Made by a program: the position numbers and the translations under genes. A stretch of DNA of 33,266 bases from Firmicutes bacterium UBA5454 (GTDB lineage Bacteria; Bacillota; Clostridia; Caldicoprobacterales; DTU083): assembly GCA_002426555.1 (NCBI GenBank), contig DIQU01000045.1:1309-34574 (forward strand), given 5' to 3'. This document shows, piece after piece, positions 6,216 through 14,967 of this stretch. Within the stretch, counting starts at the first letter, position 1. Every line of letters begins with the position of its first letter. Below the pieces are notes generated by a model, which was not told the DNA's origin, searched no databases, and saw only the letters and a program-made list of their open reading frames with translations.

Positions 6216-9200
6216 TCAATTCCATACTATTTTTACACATTTTTCTCCCAATAAACTGCTAAGTTCGTGAAGCAGTCCAGGATCACGCCGTACCCACAAT
6301 TCCGGCTGAAATCTATATGTCTTTTTTACCGATTCGAAATAAAGATATACAGGTATGCTTCCCTTATACTTACTTAAAACCTGACGGATGTCCGTTTGAA
6401 TATTGGAACTTTGCTCACTGGAAATCATTAAATAAAGTTTACAGGGTTTTTCATTTACCAACGCTTTTGCTTCGTTAACAATAAGCTTTGGTTCCTCCTC
6501 TTCTCGTAAACTTATACGACCCTTAACGACAATAGCTCGATCCTCTTCCAGTAAAGATGAATATTTGGATAATACCTGAGGAAATACAATGACTTCAATA
6601 GTGCCATAGAGATCCTCCAATGTTACAAAAGCCATGGCATTATTGTTCTTGATATATTTTACCTTTTTATCTGTAATCAACCCGCCAAGCATGACAATAG
6701 AACCGTCTTTTAGACCAGTTGGCATCATAGCTTCGTTTTCTTCGACATTCTGAAGTTCCATGATATCCATCGTTGTGTGGTACCCTTCCAAGGCATCCTT
6801 GTACTCATCGAGGGGATGTCCGCTGATATAGACGCCAGTCATTTCCTTTTCCATTGATAACAGCATTTTCAAAGGATACTCCTCCAAATCCGGCAAATTG
6901 TCTCTTTGATATGTGCTGGGTTCAGCATGTGAAAGCCCTTCAAATAAGGAAAGCTGCCCGGTTATATTGCGTCTTCGTTCTTGTATTACAGAATCCAGGG
7001 TCTTTTCATAGATGGCTATCAACTGCGAACGACGTGCACCAAGGGAATCAAATGCGCCGCATCGAATCAAACTCTCCACCAGTCTCTTATTAATACCTAC
7101 ATCCTCTGTTTTCTGACAGAAATCCAGAAAACTGACAAAAGACCCCTTTTCTTTTCTTGCTGTTATAATTGCTTTTATAGCTGGGGCTCCGACATTTTTC
7201 ACTGCTGCAAGTCCAAAGCGAATGGTATTGCCTGTAACTGTAAATTTCGATTGACTTTGGTTCACATCAGGCGGAAGAACCTTTATGCCATGCTTTTTAC
7301 AGTATTGTATATATCCAGCTACCTTGCTGCTGTTTCCCATGACACTTGTAATGAGAGCAGCCATATACTGAACCGGATAATAATATTTAAGCCATGCTGT
7401 TTGATAAGCCACTAAAGCATAAGCAGCTGCATGGGATTTATTAAAGGCATACTTGGCAAACTCCATCATTTCATCAAATATCTCATTGGCTTTTTCTATG
7501 CTGACACCATTTCCATACGCTCCAGGAACTGTAATATTACCATTTTCATCTTTGATCCCATATATGAAATACTTACGTTCCTGTTCCATAACATCGGTTT
7601 TCTTTTTGGACATGGCTCGTCGAACCAGATCCGCACGACCTAAAGAGTACCCAGCAAGACCTTGAACAATTTGCATAACCTGCTCTTGATATACCATGCA
7701 TCCGTAGGTTACCTCAAGATAGGGAGCCAGTTTTTCGTCCGTGTAATCAATGGATTCCGGATGATTTTTATTGGCAAGGTATCGAGGAATTTGCTCCATC
7801 GGCCCTGGACGGTAAAGAGAAATCCCTGCTATGATATCTTCAAAGGAGACAGGTTTCAGCTCTTTCATAAATTGCGTCATTCCTGCACTTTCCAGTTGAA
7901 ATACACCGTTGGTATTCCCTTGACTCAGCATTTCATATACAGCAGCATCGTCAAGAGGAATGTCATGTACATCAATTTGCTGTCCCCCAGTCTCCTCTAT
8001 CATAGCCAATGCATCCCGAATAACAGTTAAGGTTCGCAATCCAAGAAAATCCATCTTCAGGAGACCAAGCTGCTCAAGAATTCCCATAGAAAATTGTGTA
8101 GTAATGCAGTCATCGTTTCTTTGCAGGGGAACATATTTTGTAATTGGTAATTTGGAAATTACCACACCGGCAGCATGGGTGGAAGCATGACGGGGCAGGC
8201 CTTCCAGACTCCTGGACATATCAATTAAAGTACGGGCAGACGGATCTTCCTCATACAGCATTCTCAATTCAAGATTTTTTTCAAGGGCTTTTTCAATAGT
8301 CATGCCAATTTCCATAGGCACCATCTTTGCTATACGGTCCACTTCTCCATATGGTCGATTCAGCGCTCGACCCACATCCCGTATGGCTGCTCTTGCGGCC
8401 ATAGTACCAAATGTGATTATTTGTGCTACCCGATCTTCACCATATTTTTCTATCACGTAATCGATGACTTCCTGACGGCGCTCGTAACAGAAATCAATAT
8501 CAATATCCGGCATGCTGATTCGTTCCGGATTCAAAAATCTTTCAAAAAGTAAACCGTATTTTAAGGGGTCTATCTGTGTAATGTTCAAGGTATAAGATAC
8601 TAAACTGCCAGCTGCGCTTCCTCTGCCAGGTCCTACCATGATGTCATTATCTCTTGCGTACTTGATAAAATCCCATACAATAAGGAAATAGTCCACATAA
8701 CCCATTTTGTAAATGGTATTTAACTCAAAGTCCAGACGATCCTGGATTTCCGCTGTAATTTGAGGATATCGCTGCTTAAGCCCTTCCTGGCATAGATTTC
8801 TTAAATAGACCTCCGCTGATAAACCGTTTGGTACATTGTACTTTGGAAGATAAAGCTTGTTGAAATCAAAATCTACATTACAACGCTCCCAAATCCTTTT
8901 AGTGTTCTGCAAAGCCTCCGGATAATCATGGAATAAAAGCTCCATTTCCTCTCCGGATTTTAAATAAAACTCTGATGTTTCAAAGCTAAGCCTATTGGCA
9001 TCTTCTATGGTTTTACCAGTTTGTATACATAATAACACTTCATGAGCTTCTGCATCTGCCTGATTGACATAATGAACATCATTGCTTGCCACTAAAGGAA
9101 TGCCCGTCTCACGGCTTATGTTAACTAAAGATTCGTTGATCTCTTTTTGTCCCGGCAGTCCATGATTTTGCAGCTCCAGATAAAAATTACCTTGTCCAAA

Positions 9201-9695
9201 TAATGTGTTCCAGGCATTTGCTGTATCTAGAGCATCCTGATAGCGTTTTTGCTTCAACAACTGCGGGATTTCCCCAGCCAGACATGCGCTTAATCCTATA
9301 AGCCCTTCACTATGAGCAGCCAGAGCTTCCTTATCAATGCGCGGTTTATAATAAAAGCCTTCTGTATATCCCAAGGAAGACAGGGCTGTTAAATTTTGGT
9401 ACCCAGTTTCGTTTTCAGCCAGTAGAACCAGATGGCTATGGTTACTGTCAAGCTGCGCTTCTTTATCCTGCATTCTGCGAGCTGCCACATATAGCTCACA
9501 GCCAATTATTGGTTTTATTCCTCTGGATTTGGCTTCCTTATAAAAATCTACCACTCCATACATTGCCCCATGATCGGTAATGGCAAGACCCGGCATACCC
9601 AACTCTGCGCACCTGTCCAGCAAATCCTGAATTCGACCTGCACCATCAAGCAAACTGTATTCGGTATGGCAATGTAGATGAACAAAATCCCTCAT
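6216..9695 (-). CDS. dnaE: DNA polymerase III subunit alpha (DnaE), 1159 aa
   Basis: C-family replicative DNA polymerase. In Firmicutes, DnaE works beside PolC, extending primers, mainly on the lagging strand. The N-terminal PHP domain keeps metal-site residues: HLHCHTEYS (6-13), AITDHGAMYG (about 39-48), GCELYV, NHSHLVLLAEN and SNDVHY (about 204-209). A metal-bound, possibly proofreading PHP is therefore likely. The palm carries GPGRGSAAGSLVSY (about 355-368) and the catalytic Asp motif PDIDIDF (about 396-402). Fingers, a helix-hairpin-helix region (about 800-900) and a C-terminal OB fold (IVMLGGLITDKK, about residue 1000) follow. GGAG lies 5 bases before the ATG. It starts 22 bases after ytoI and is probably co-transcribed with it. 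It is full length and undamaged. Confidence 0.96.
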   Translation of the reverse strand: MRDFVHLHCHTEYSLLDGAGRIQDLLDRCAELGMPGLAITDHGAMYGVVDFYKEAKSRGIKPIIGCELYVAARRMQDKEAQLDSNHSHLVLLAENETGYQNLTALSSLGYTEGFYYKPRIDKEALAAHSEGLIGLSACLAGEIPQLLKQKRYQDALDTANAWNTLFGQGNFYLELQNHGLPGQKEINESLVNISRETGIPLVASNDVHYVNQADAEAHEVLLCIQTGKTIEDANRLSFETSEFYLKSGEEMELLFHDYPEALQNTKRIWERCNVDFDFNKLYLPKYNVPNGLSAEVYLRNLCQEGLKQRYPQITAEIQDRLDFELNTIYKMGYVDYFLIVWDFIKYARDNDIMVGPGRGSAAGSLVSYTLNITQIDPLKYGLLFERFLNPERISMPDIDIDFCYERRQEVIDYVIEKYGEDRVAQIITFGTMAARAAIRDVGRALNRPYGEVDRIAKMVPMEIGMTIEKALEKNLELRMLYEEDPSARTLIDMSRSLEGLPRHASTHAAGVVISKLPITKYVPLQRNDDCITTQFSMGILEQLGLLKMDFLGLRTLTVIRDALAMIEETGGQQIDVHDIPLDDAAVYEMLSQGNTNGVFQLESAGMTQFMKELKPVSFEDIIAGISLYRPGPMEQIPRYLANKNHPESIDYTDEKLAPYLEVTYGCMVYQEQVMQIVQGLAGYSLGRADLVRRAMSKKKTDVMEQERKYFIYGIKDENGNITVPGAYGNGVSIEKANEIFDEMMEFAKYAFNKSHAAAYALVAYQTAWLKYYYPVQYMAALITSVMGNSSKVAGYIQYCKKHGIKVLPPDVNQSQSKFTVTGNTIRFGLAAVKNVGAPAIKAIITARKEKGSFVSFLDFCQKTEDVGINKRLVESLIRCGAFDSLGARRSQLIAIYEKTLDSVIQERRRNITGQLSLFEGLSHAEPSTYQRDNLPDLEEYPLKMLLSMEKEMTGVYISGHPLDEYKDALEGYHTTMDIMELQNVEENEAMMPTGLKDGSIVMLGGLITDKKVKYIKNNNAMAFVTLEDLYGTIEVIVFPQVLSKYSSLLEEDRAIVVKGRISLREEEEPKLIVNEAKALVNEKPCKLYLMISSEQSSNIQTDIRQVLSKYKGSIPVYLYFESVKKTYRFQPELWVRRDPGLLHELSSLLGEKCVKIVWN

Positions 9696-9717
9696 TTATT
9701 CTCCACTCCCAAGATAA

Positions 9718-11016
9718 CTACTTTCTCATAGCCTTGGCTGCCAGCATGGCTTTGGCTATGAGAACCTTTTCCCGGTAAACACTGACCTCTACCTTATTGT
9801 ACATTCTGCTTTCTTCTATGGGTTCCACATCGATTTCAAGTATATCGCCCAGTTCCAGCGGTCCTACAAAGTATACAGTAAAGGTATCTACTACAACATC
9901 TGTCTGACGAAAATTTGATAAAGCCACTATGGCTGCTGTGGACATCATCATGGTCATAGAACTCCAACTGGCAGTACCCAAATGGCTGGTCAATATTGGT
10001 GTTACCTTGCCGGTAAAACGTATACGATTTTCCATACGTTTGCTTCCAAAATTGGACAATACCATGTCTTCCAGAGTTTCGCCCATCTGCGGCTGATTCT
10101 TCATATATTGAATGGCTTTTATTACATCTTGCCGGCTGATTACTCCTACCAGCTGTTCGTCTTCAACAACAGGTAATAATTCAATTCCTTCCCATATCAT
10201 AATATGAGCAGCATAGGCAGTGGTGGTTTTCCTGGTTACAGTAAGTGGGTTGGCAGTCATATATTGGCTGATTGTGCCTGATGAAGTTTTATGGATGTCT
10301 TTAGGGGTAAGCATCCCTACTACCTGATCATATTGATTCAAAACTGGGAATCGGCTGTGCCCGGATTCCTGGAAGAGAGCACCCCACTTTTCGATTGTAT
10401 CATTCTCATAAAGATATTTTGGCTCTACCATCATGATATCTTCAACCAATAAAACTTCCTTTTTTATTAAACGATCGGATATGGCTTGATTTATCATGGT
10501 AGCTGTAGTGAAGGTATCATAAGTTGAAGAAATAACGGGCAGGCTTTTTTGATCAGCCAGCTGGCGGATTTCATCACTGCAGCCAAAACCGCCTGTTATC
10601 AATACAGCACAATTGTGCTCCATTGCCAGTGAAAAAGCTTCTTCTCGGTTCCCTACAATGAGCAGACTGTCTGAAGACAGGTATTTTTCCATGGCATCAG
10701 CTGTCATAGCACCGATAACAAATCGGGAAAGGGTTTTATTCAAGCCTTTCCTTCCACCCAATACAGATCCGTCAACCATGGTTGCTGCCTCGGCAAATGT
10801 TAAACGCTCAATGCCTCGCTTTTCGTCTTTTTCTACACGAATGGTACCCATGCGTGGAAATGTTTTGACATATTCTCGGTTTTCAGCCTCTTTAATAGCG
10901 CGATAAGCAGTGCCCTGGCTGACTTTCAGCTCTCTGGCAATTTTTCGCACCGATATGGTCGCACCAGGCTCCAGACTCATAATATACTGAATGATTAGAT
11001 CGTGTTTTGTTGCCAT
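9718..11016 (-). CDS. ytoI: YtoI-like protein: HTH, DRTGGG, two CBS and hotdog domains, 432 aa
   Basis: Four modules in order: a winged-HTH-like segment (about 1-65, VRKIARELKVSQGTAYRAIKEAE), a DRTGGG domain (about 75-180), a CBS pair (about 190-310, ending VVGVISRQDVIKAI), and a hotdog-fold thioesterase-like domain (about 325-432). The layout matches Bacillus YtoI, also encoded near dnaE. CBS pairs usually bind adenine nucleotides and hotdog domains bind acyl-CoA-like ligands, so a ligand-sensing DNA-binding protein is a fair inference; the regulated genes are unknown. I chose the ATG at 11016 (MATKHDL) because GAAGGA lies 8 bases upstream. An upstream in-frame ATG at 11040 would add 8 residues but has no good ribosome binding site. 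Confidence 0.85.
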   Translation of the reverse strand: MATKHDLIIQYIMSLEPGATISVRKIARELKVSQGTAYRAIKEAENREYVKTFPRMGTIRVEKDEKRGIERLTFAEAATMVDGSVLGGRKGLNKTLSRFVIGAMTADAMEKYLSSDSLLIVGNREEAFSLAMEHNCAVLITGGFGCSDEIRQLADQKSLPVISSTYDTFTTATMINQAISDRLIKKEVLLVEDIMMVEPKYLYENDTIEKWGALFQESGHSRFPVLNQYDQVVGMLTPKDIHKTSSGTISQYMTANPLTVTRKTTTAYAAHIMIWEGIELLPVVEDEQLVGVISRQDVIKAIQYMKNQPQMGETLEDMVLSNFGSKRMENRIRFTGKVTPILTSHLGTASWSSMTMMMSTAAIVALSNFRQTDVVVDTFTVYFVGPLELGDILEIDVEPIEESRMYNKVEVSVYREKVLIAKAMLAAKAMRK

Positions 11017-11097
11017 GTTATAATTCCTTCTTCTGTTCATTTCTACTCGACATCATTTTAACATGACATGGAGGGACATGGCAAGGAATCCAATGTG

Positions 11098-12141
11098 TTA
11101 TTTGATTGCTACTAAACTTAAATAGATATGCTTGAAAATTACTCTTAGTATCAAAACAACAGGAACTGCCAGGAACATACCCACAATTCCAAAGAACAGA
11201 CCACCTGCCCATAGAGACAGAATTACATATACAGGATGAAGATTTACTACTCCGCTTAATATGCGTGGAGTTAAGAAAACTCCTTCCAATTGTTGAATGG
11301 ACAGGATCACTGCCAGGGTCCATATTAGTGTTCGAGTGTCAGTAATGCAGGCAACAATAACTGCCGGAATCGCTCCCAGCCAAGGTCCGAAATAGGGAAT
11401 GAACTCCAAAATCCCAGCCAGTAAACCCAGAATCAATGCATATGGCAGACCAACAAGCAAATAACCGGCAGAAGCCAGGATACCCACCGCAGAAGCTATA
11501 AATACTTCGCCGCGAATAAAGCAATGCAGAATATGATTGACTTCAGCAGCAACCGGTAATACCTTTCTGCGGGAACGTATGGGGATTAGCTTCGACAATA
11601 CTTCACCAAAGTATTCCCTGTCTTTTAGAAAATAAAATCCAAGAACCAATACAATGAATAAAGATGGCAATTTATATACAGTGGAAGCCATTCGCTCCAA
11701 AAAATTCACAGCAATATCAACAGCTTCTCTTTGAAATGCATCGCTATGGTCAATGATTGAGTCTTGAATCCCTTTAGGTATCCCTATGGTTTCCATATGT
11801 ATTTGGATTACTCTCAAAGTGCTTCGGATGCGCTGCATAATCAGAGGTAATCGTTCCACCAACGTTGTAAATTCTTTTATCATTCTTGGAATGAACAGCA
11901 GAATAAAAGCAGTCATTAGTCCACCAACTGCCAATATAACCAAGCCTATTGCAACAGACCGCAGTAATTTTTTCTCAAGGAAATCACATACAGGCGTAAA
12001 AACATAAGCTATGACGATCCCTATTATCAATATTTTAAATAGATGCAACAGTTGCTCCCAATATTGAGACATTCCCCAAATAATAAGAATCAATATCAGG
12101 CTGATCAGGGTTATCCAAATATATCTCCTGGTCAATCTCAT
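11098..12141 (-). CDS. AI-2E family (PerM/YtvI-like) membrane transporter, 347 aa
   Basis: Polytopic membrane protein of the AI-2E transporter family (UPF0118). Hydrophobic helices cluster at the N-terminus (two pairs within 1-95), a mostly soluble amphipathic segment spans about 95-150, and five or so helices fill the C-terminal half. That half includes the family signatures LEFIPYFGPWLGAIPA and the end piece with GGLFFGIVGMFLAVPVVLI. The substrate is not predictable; members have been tied to autoinducer-2 release, ion/proton exchange or sporulation. A GTG at 12150 is possible, but ATG at 12141 has AGGTGA 5 bases upstream and is preferred. It lies between the PRC-barrel gene and ytoI in the same direction, with about 80 bases before ytoI. 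Confidence 0.85.
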   Translation of the reverse strand: MRLTRRYIWITLISLILILIIWGMSQYWEQLLHLFKILIIGIVIAYVFTPVCDFLEKKLLRSVAIGLVILAVGGLMTAFILLFIPRMIKEFTTLVERLPLIMQRIRSTLRVIQIHMETIGIPKGIQDSIIDHSDAFQREAVDIAVNFLERMASTVYKLPSLFIVLVLGFYFLKDREYFGEVLSKLIPIRSRRKVLPVAAEVNHILHCFIRGEVFIASAVGILASAGYLLVGLPYALILGLLAGILEFIPYFGPWLGAIPAVIVACITDTRTLIWTLAVILSIQQLEGVFLTPRILSGVVNLHPVYVILSLWAGGLFFGIVGMFLAVPVVLILRVIFKHIYLSLVAIK

Positions 12142-12184
12142 CAAACTCACCTACGGTCTTTTTTTCTGTCTATGTATTATCCTC

Positions 12185-12733
12185 CTATTCCAGTCTGTTG
12201 AACAGAATGTTTTTTATGCCTCTGTTGCTTGAATCGATACTTTCAGCCTGCTCCATAGTAATAACCAGAATATCACCGTTTATATACTCGTATGGTTCGT
12301 AAGGTAGAATCCTGCGCCCTGCCATCAAGTCCTCAAAAACACTTTCTGACAGCTCAAGCCCTTCTATGCGACCGGTCAATGGATCTAGAATTATGTCACT
12401 GATGATTCCCAGATCTACACCGTCCTCTCTCACAACCTTTTTATTCAGCAATTTTTTTAATTCTTCATTCTCTGTTTCTGTTTGATTATGAGATTTTATC
12501 AGCTCCCCTTCTACCATAACTGCATCGTATCCTATTGTAGCATTATGAAAAGGCAGTCCCATGGTTTTGCCTCCCAAGGCTTTATTAACTACATAAAATC
12601 CTTGTAATTGCGTACTTTGTTTAGCTGCATAAAAATCCTTGACCACACCCAGTTTCTTGCCGGTGCTTCCATCGATAACCGGCAGACCCAATACGGATTC
12701 TCGTTTAATTCTGCTCGCTCTTTTTCTGTCCAT
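12185..12733 (-). CDS. PRC-barrel domain protein, 182 aa
   Basis: Two PRC-barrel-like units are visible. The first (about 10-75) reads SVLGLPVIDGSTGKKLGVVKDFY, and the second (about 90-165) reads KKVVREDGVDLGIISDIILDPLTGRIEGLELS. Each has the 'GkklG.v.D.y.d' turn of the family. PRC barrels are small beta domains that bind partner proteins or RNA (RimM, photosynthetic H subunit, YlmC); the role here is unknown. The start at 12733 (MDRKRAS) is fixed by GGAGGG 6 bases upstream; in-frame ATGs further out have no ribosome binding site and would run through the inverted repeat at 12755-12803. It lies downstream of nifU and 43 bases upstream of the AI-2E family gene. Confidence 0.8.
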   Translation of the reverse strand: MDRKRASRIKRESVLGLPVIDGSTGKKLGVVKDFYAAKQSTQLQGFYVVNKALGGKTMGLPFHNATIGYDAVMVEGELIKSHNQTETENEELKKLLNKKVVREDGVDLGIISDIILDPLTGRIEGLELSESVFEDLMAGRRILPYEPYEYINGDILVITMEQAESIDSSNRGIKNILFNRLE

Positions 12734-12754
12734 TGTCTGCCCTCCAGTGTAATC

Positions 12755-12803
12755 AAATACCTTCATAGTATTTCCAAATAGGAAAATTTCCATGAAGGTA
12801 TTT
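12755..12803. repeat. Large inverted repeat (12-bp arms) ahead of the PRC-barrel gene
   Basis: AAATACCTTCAT (12755-12766) and ATGAAGGTATTT (12792-12803) are perfect complements. Inside them TTTCC (12771-12775) and GGAAA (12781-12785) form a second helix. It lies between nifU and the PRC-barrel gene, ending 21 bases before the start codon. No T-run follows on the minus strand, so a processing site, attenuator or operator fits better than a plain terminator. Confidence 0.5.
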
Positions 12804-12828
12804 AAAAAAATTAATTTTATTAAATTTT

Positions 12829-13212
12829 CTAGATGCTTGACTTTGCTGGGTTTTTTGCTCTATAATCCTTAATTGCATTTTTAATTGCATCCTCTGCCAA
12901 AACAGAGCAGTGCATCTTAACCGGTGGTAACCCGCCAAGGGCTTCTGCTACACTCTTATTGGTAACCTCCAATGCCTCGTCCACCGTTTTCCCCTTAATT
13001 AATTCTGTAGATATACTGCTGGTGGCAATGGCAGCACCACAGCCAAAAGTTTTGAACTTGACATCTACTATAATCTCATCTTCTACCTTGATATATACCT
13101 TCATAATATCACCGCATCTTGGGTTACCCACCTCACCTACTCCATCAGGGTTTTCAATTTCACCCACATTTCTGGGATTCGTGAAATGGTCCATAACTTT
13201 GTCACTATACAT
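12829..13212 (-). CDS. nifU: IscU/NifU-type Fe-S cluster scaffold protein, 127 aa
   Basis: Scaffold on which NifS-derived sulfur and iron are assembled into [2Fe-2S]/[4Fe-4S] clusters before transfer to apoproteins. The three ligand cysteines are present: Cys33 in NPRCGD with Asp35, Cys58 in FGCGAAIA, and Cys102 in MHCSVLA next to His101. The usual LPPVK chaperone motif is seen as LPPVKMHC. It is the short form, matching the N-terminal domain of Azotobacter NifU without the ferredoxin and Nfu domains, so 'IscU-type' is the better description. GGGGG lies 8 bases before the ATG. Its first 8 bases overlap the 3' end of nifS, implying translational coupling. Confidence 0.93.
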   Translation of the reverse strand: MYSDKVMDHFTNPRNVGEIENPDGVGEVGNPRCGDIMKVYIKVEDEIIVDVKFKTFGCGAAIATSSISTELIKGKTVDEALEVTNKSVAEALGGLPPVKMHCSVLAEDAIKNAIKDYRAKNPAKSSI

Positions 13213-14392
13213 AGGTTTTACCCCCTTCTTGTTGATTAAACAGCGGAGACATTTCCCTCAACCTCTGTACGACTTGAGGGAGAACCTCCAACACATAGTC
13301 CACTTCTTCCTCTGTATTTTGGTCACCTAATGTAAGCCGAAGTGAGCCATGAGCTGTCTCATGGGGTAACCCTATAGCCAGCAGCACATGAGATGGATCC
13401 AATGAACCGGAGGTACATGCAGAACCACTGGAACCTGCTATTCCCTTGATGTCCAGGCTGAGAAGCAGGGATTCCCCTTCTATAAACTCAAAACTGAAAT
13501 TAACATTGCCGGGAAGACGCCTGGTGGGATGTCCATTTAGCAGCGTATTGTCTACATTGGACATTATTCCTTCGATGAGTCTATCTCTAAGAGACTGTAT
13601 CCGCGTATTTCGTGCAGGCATATCTGTGACTGCGAGTTCTATAGCCTTACCCAAGCCCACTATGGCAGGAAGGTTTTCTGTACCTGCCCTGCGATTTTTT
13701 TCCTGTGCTCCACCATGTATCATCTGTTGTGCTTTAACGCCTTTTCGCATATAAAGCGCTCCTACTCCCTTAGGGCCGTAAAATTTATGAGCGGATATGG
13801 ATAAGAGGTCAACATTCATTTCATTTACATCAACGGGTATGCTGCCAATAGCTTGTACAGCATCGGTGTGAAAAATAATATTTCTCCCTTGTGCAATGAT
13901 ACCGATCTCTTTTATAGGTTGAATGGTACCAATTTCATTATTGGCTGTCATTATTGAAATCAAGATGGTCTTGTCGGTTATGGCTTCTCTTACAAGTTCC
14001 GGATCTACAAGACCATATTTATCTACAGGCAGATAGGTGACGGCAAACCCTTCCCTTTCCAGTTTGCCGCAGGTATGCATAACAGCATGATGCTCTATTG
14101 AAGAAGTAATGATATGATTCCCTTTTTCCCTATTGGCAAGCGCAACACCTTTAATTGCCCAGTTATCCGATTCTGTACCGCTGCCGGTGAAATAAATATC
14201 ATTTGAATCCGCATTTATGGCCCTGGCAACCCTATCTCTTGCCAAATCCAATGCCTTTCTGGTTTCTCTGCCAAAACTGTGTACACTGGAAGGATTCCCA
14301 TACATCTCTGTAAAATAAGGCAGCATTTCCTCCAGCACTTCAGGCTTGGTATATGTTGTCGCTGCATGATCCAAATATATTCTCTGTTCCAT
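13205..14392 (-). CDS. nifS: Cysteine desulfurase NifS/IscS family, 395 aa
   Basis: PLP enzyme converting L-cysteine to alanine and an enzyme-bound persulfide that feeds Fe-S assembly. Visible landmarks are YLDHAATT near the N-terminus, GTESDNWAIKG, SSIEHHAV, HTDAVQAIG, the PLP lysine in SISAHKFYGPKG (about Lys203) and the mobile-loop nucleophile in GSACTSG (about Cys326). The loop is of the long group I (NifS/IscS) kind. I place the start at 14392 (MEQRIYLDH) with AAAGGAAG upstream; the open frame extends further 5' but would run into the rrf2 gene. It lies between the Rrf2 regulator and its scaffold partner, the typical clostridial isc unit. Confidence 0.94.
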   Translation of the reverse strand: MEQRIYLDHAATTYTKPEVLEEMLPYFTEMYGNPSSVHSFGRETRKALDLARDRVARAINADSNDIYFTGSGTESDNWAIKGVALANREKGNHIITSSIEHHAVMHTCGKLEREGFAVTYLPVDKYGLVDPELVREAITDKTILISIMTANNEIGTIQPIKEIGIIAQGRNIIFHTDAVQAIGSIPVDVNEMNVDLLSISAHKFYGPKGVGALYMRKGVKAQQMIHGGAQEKNRRAGTENLPAIVGLGKAIELAVTDMPARNTRIQSLRDRLIEGIMSNVDNTLLNGHPTRRLPGNVNFSFEFIEGESLLLSLDIKGIAGSSGSACTSGSLDPSHVLLAIGLPHETAHGSLRLTLGDQNTEEEVDYVLEVLPQVVQRLREMSPLFNQQEGGKTYV

Positions 14393-14456
14393 TAATGTAA
14401 CGCTTCCTTTCGAGTCAGATTTATTGAACATGGTATTGCATGGCTTAATGTTGTGT

Positions 14457-14882
14457 TCATTGAGATTGGTTGTTGTAATCTTCCAACATATCTTGCAGTG
14501 TGATTGAATCAATTACATTATCAACACTCTCACGCATCTTTTCCCAAATAGGTCTGATGACACAGCTGTCTGCTTTTTTACAATCCAGAGGTTTCTCTTC
14601 TGTTACACAGGCTGAAGGAGCCATAGAGCCCTCCAAGGTTCGGATTACGCTGCCAACTGTGATTTCTTCAGGTGGATAAGCCAGCTTGTATCCACCCTGT
14701 GATCCTCTTACACTGTTCACCAGACCTGCCTTACGCAGGCTGGAAATCAGCTGCTCCAGATAGGCTTCGGAGATTTCCTGTCGTTCCGCTATGGTTTTCA
14801 AAGGCAAAGGTGATTTACCGCCATGTAAAGCCAAATCAAACATAGCTTTCATACCATATCGACCCTTTGTAGATAGTTTCAT
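14457..14882 (-). CDS. Rrf2/IscR-type Fe-S-sensing transcriptional regulator, 141 aa
   Basis: A winged-helix Rrf2 protein. The N-terminal MKLSTKGRYGMKAMFDLA and the wing region RGSQGGYKLA are diagnostic. Three cysteines (Cys92, Cys101, Cys107) follow the helix-turn-helix, as expected for the [2Fe-2S] site of IscR, so it probably senses the Fe-S demand of the cell and controls the nifSU genes behind it. The start at 14882 is supported by GGGTGAG upstream; an in-frame ATG 10 codons earlier would fall in the operator-like region. It is first in the rrf2-nifS-nifU unit, behind a good promoter. CymR-like control of cysteine metabolism is an alternative, but CymR lacks the cysteine triad. Confidence 0.88.
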   Translation of the reverse strand: MKLSTKGRYGMKAMFDLALHGGKSPLPLKTIAERQEISEAYLEQLISSLRKAGLVNSVRGSQGGYKLAYPPEEITVGSVIRTLEGSMAPSACVTEEKPLDCKKADSCVIRPIWEKMRESVDNVIDSITLQDMLEDYNNQSQ

Positions 14883-14895
14883 GTACTCACCCCTT

Positions 14896-14959
14896 ATACC
14901 CGAGTAATTCACCAGGCTTTACTCGATAAAAGATTATCATACCCTAGTAAAGTTGTCAA
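14896..14959 (-). promoter_or_regulatory. Promoter and operator-like repeats of the rrf2-nifS-nifU unit
   Basis: Minus strand: TTGACA (14954-14959), 17-base spacer, TAATCT (14931-14936). Operator-like repeats, on the plus strand: ATACCCTAGTAA (14939-14950) inside the spacer, ATACCCGAGTAA (14896-14907), and the inverted TTACTCGATAAA (14919-14930) facing the latter, giving perfect 7-bp arms CGAGTAA/TTACTCG. The setting fits autoregulation by the IscR-like protein. Confidence 0.7.
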
Positions 14960-14967
14960 GATTAAAT

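Noticed and set aside
6981..7415. 144-aa plus-strand frame
   Set aside because: Antisense to dnaE, with a low-complexity, Cys/Ser-rich composition typical of shadow frames.
14393..14512. Longer nifS N-terminus
   Set aside because: It would overlap rrf2, and the AAAGGAAG before ATG 14392 fits the family start.
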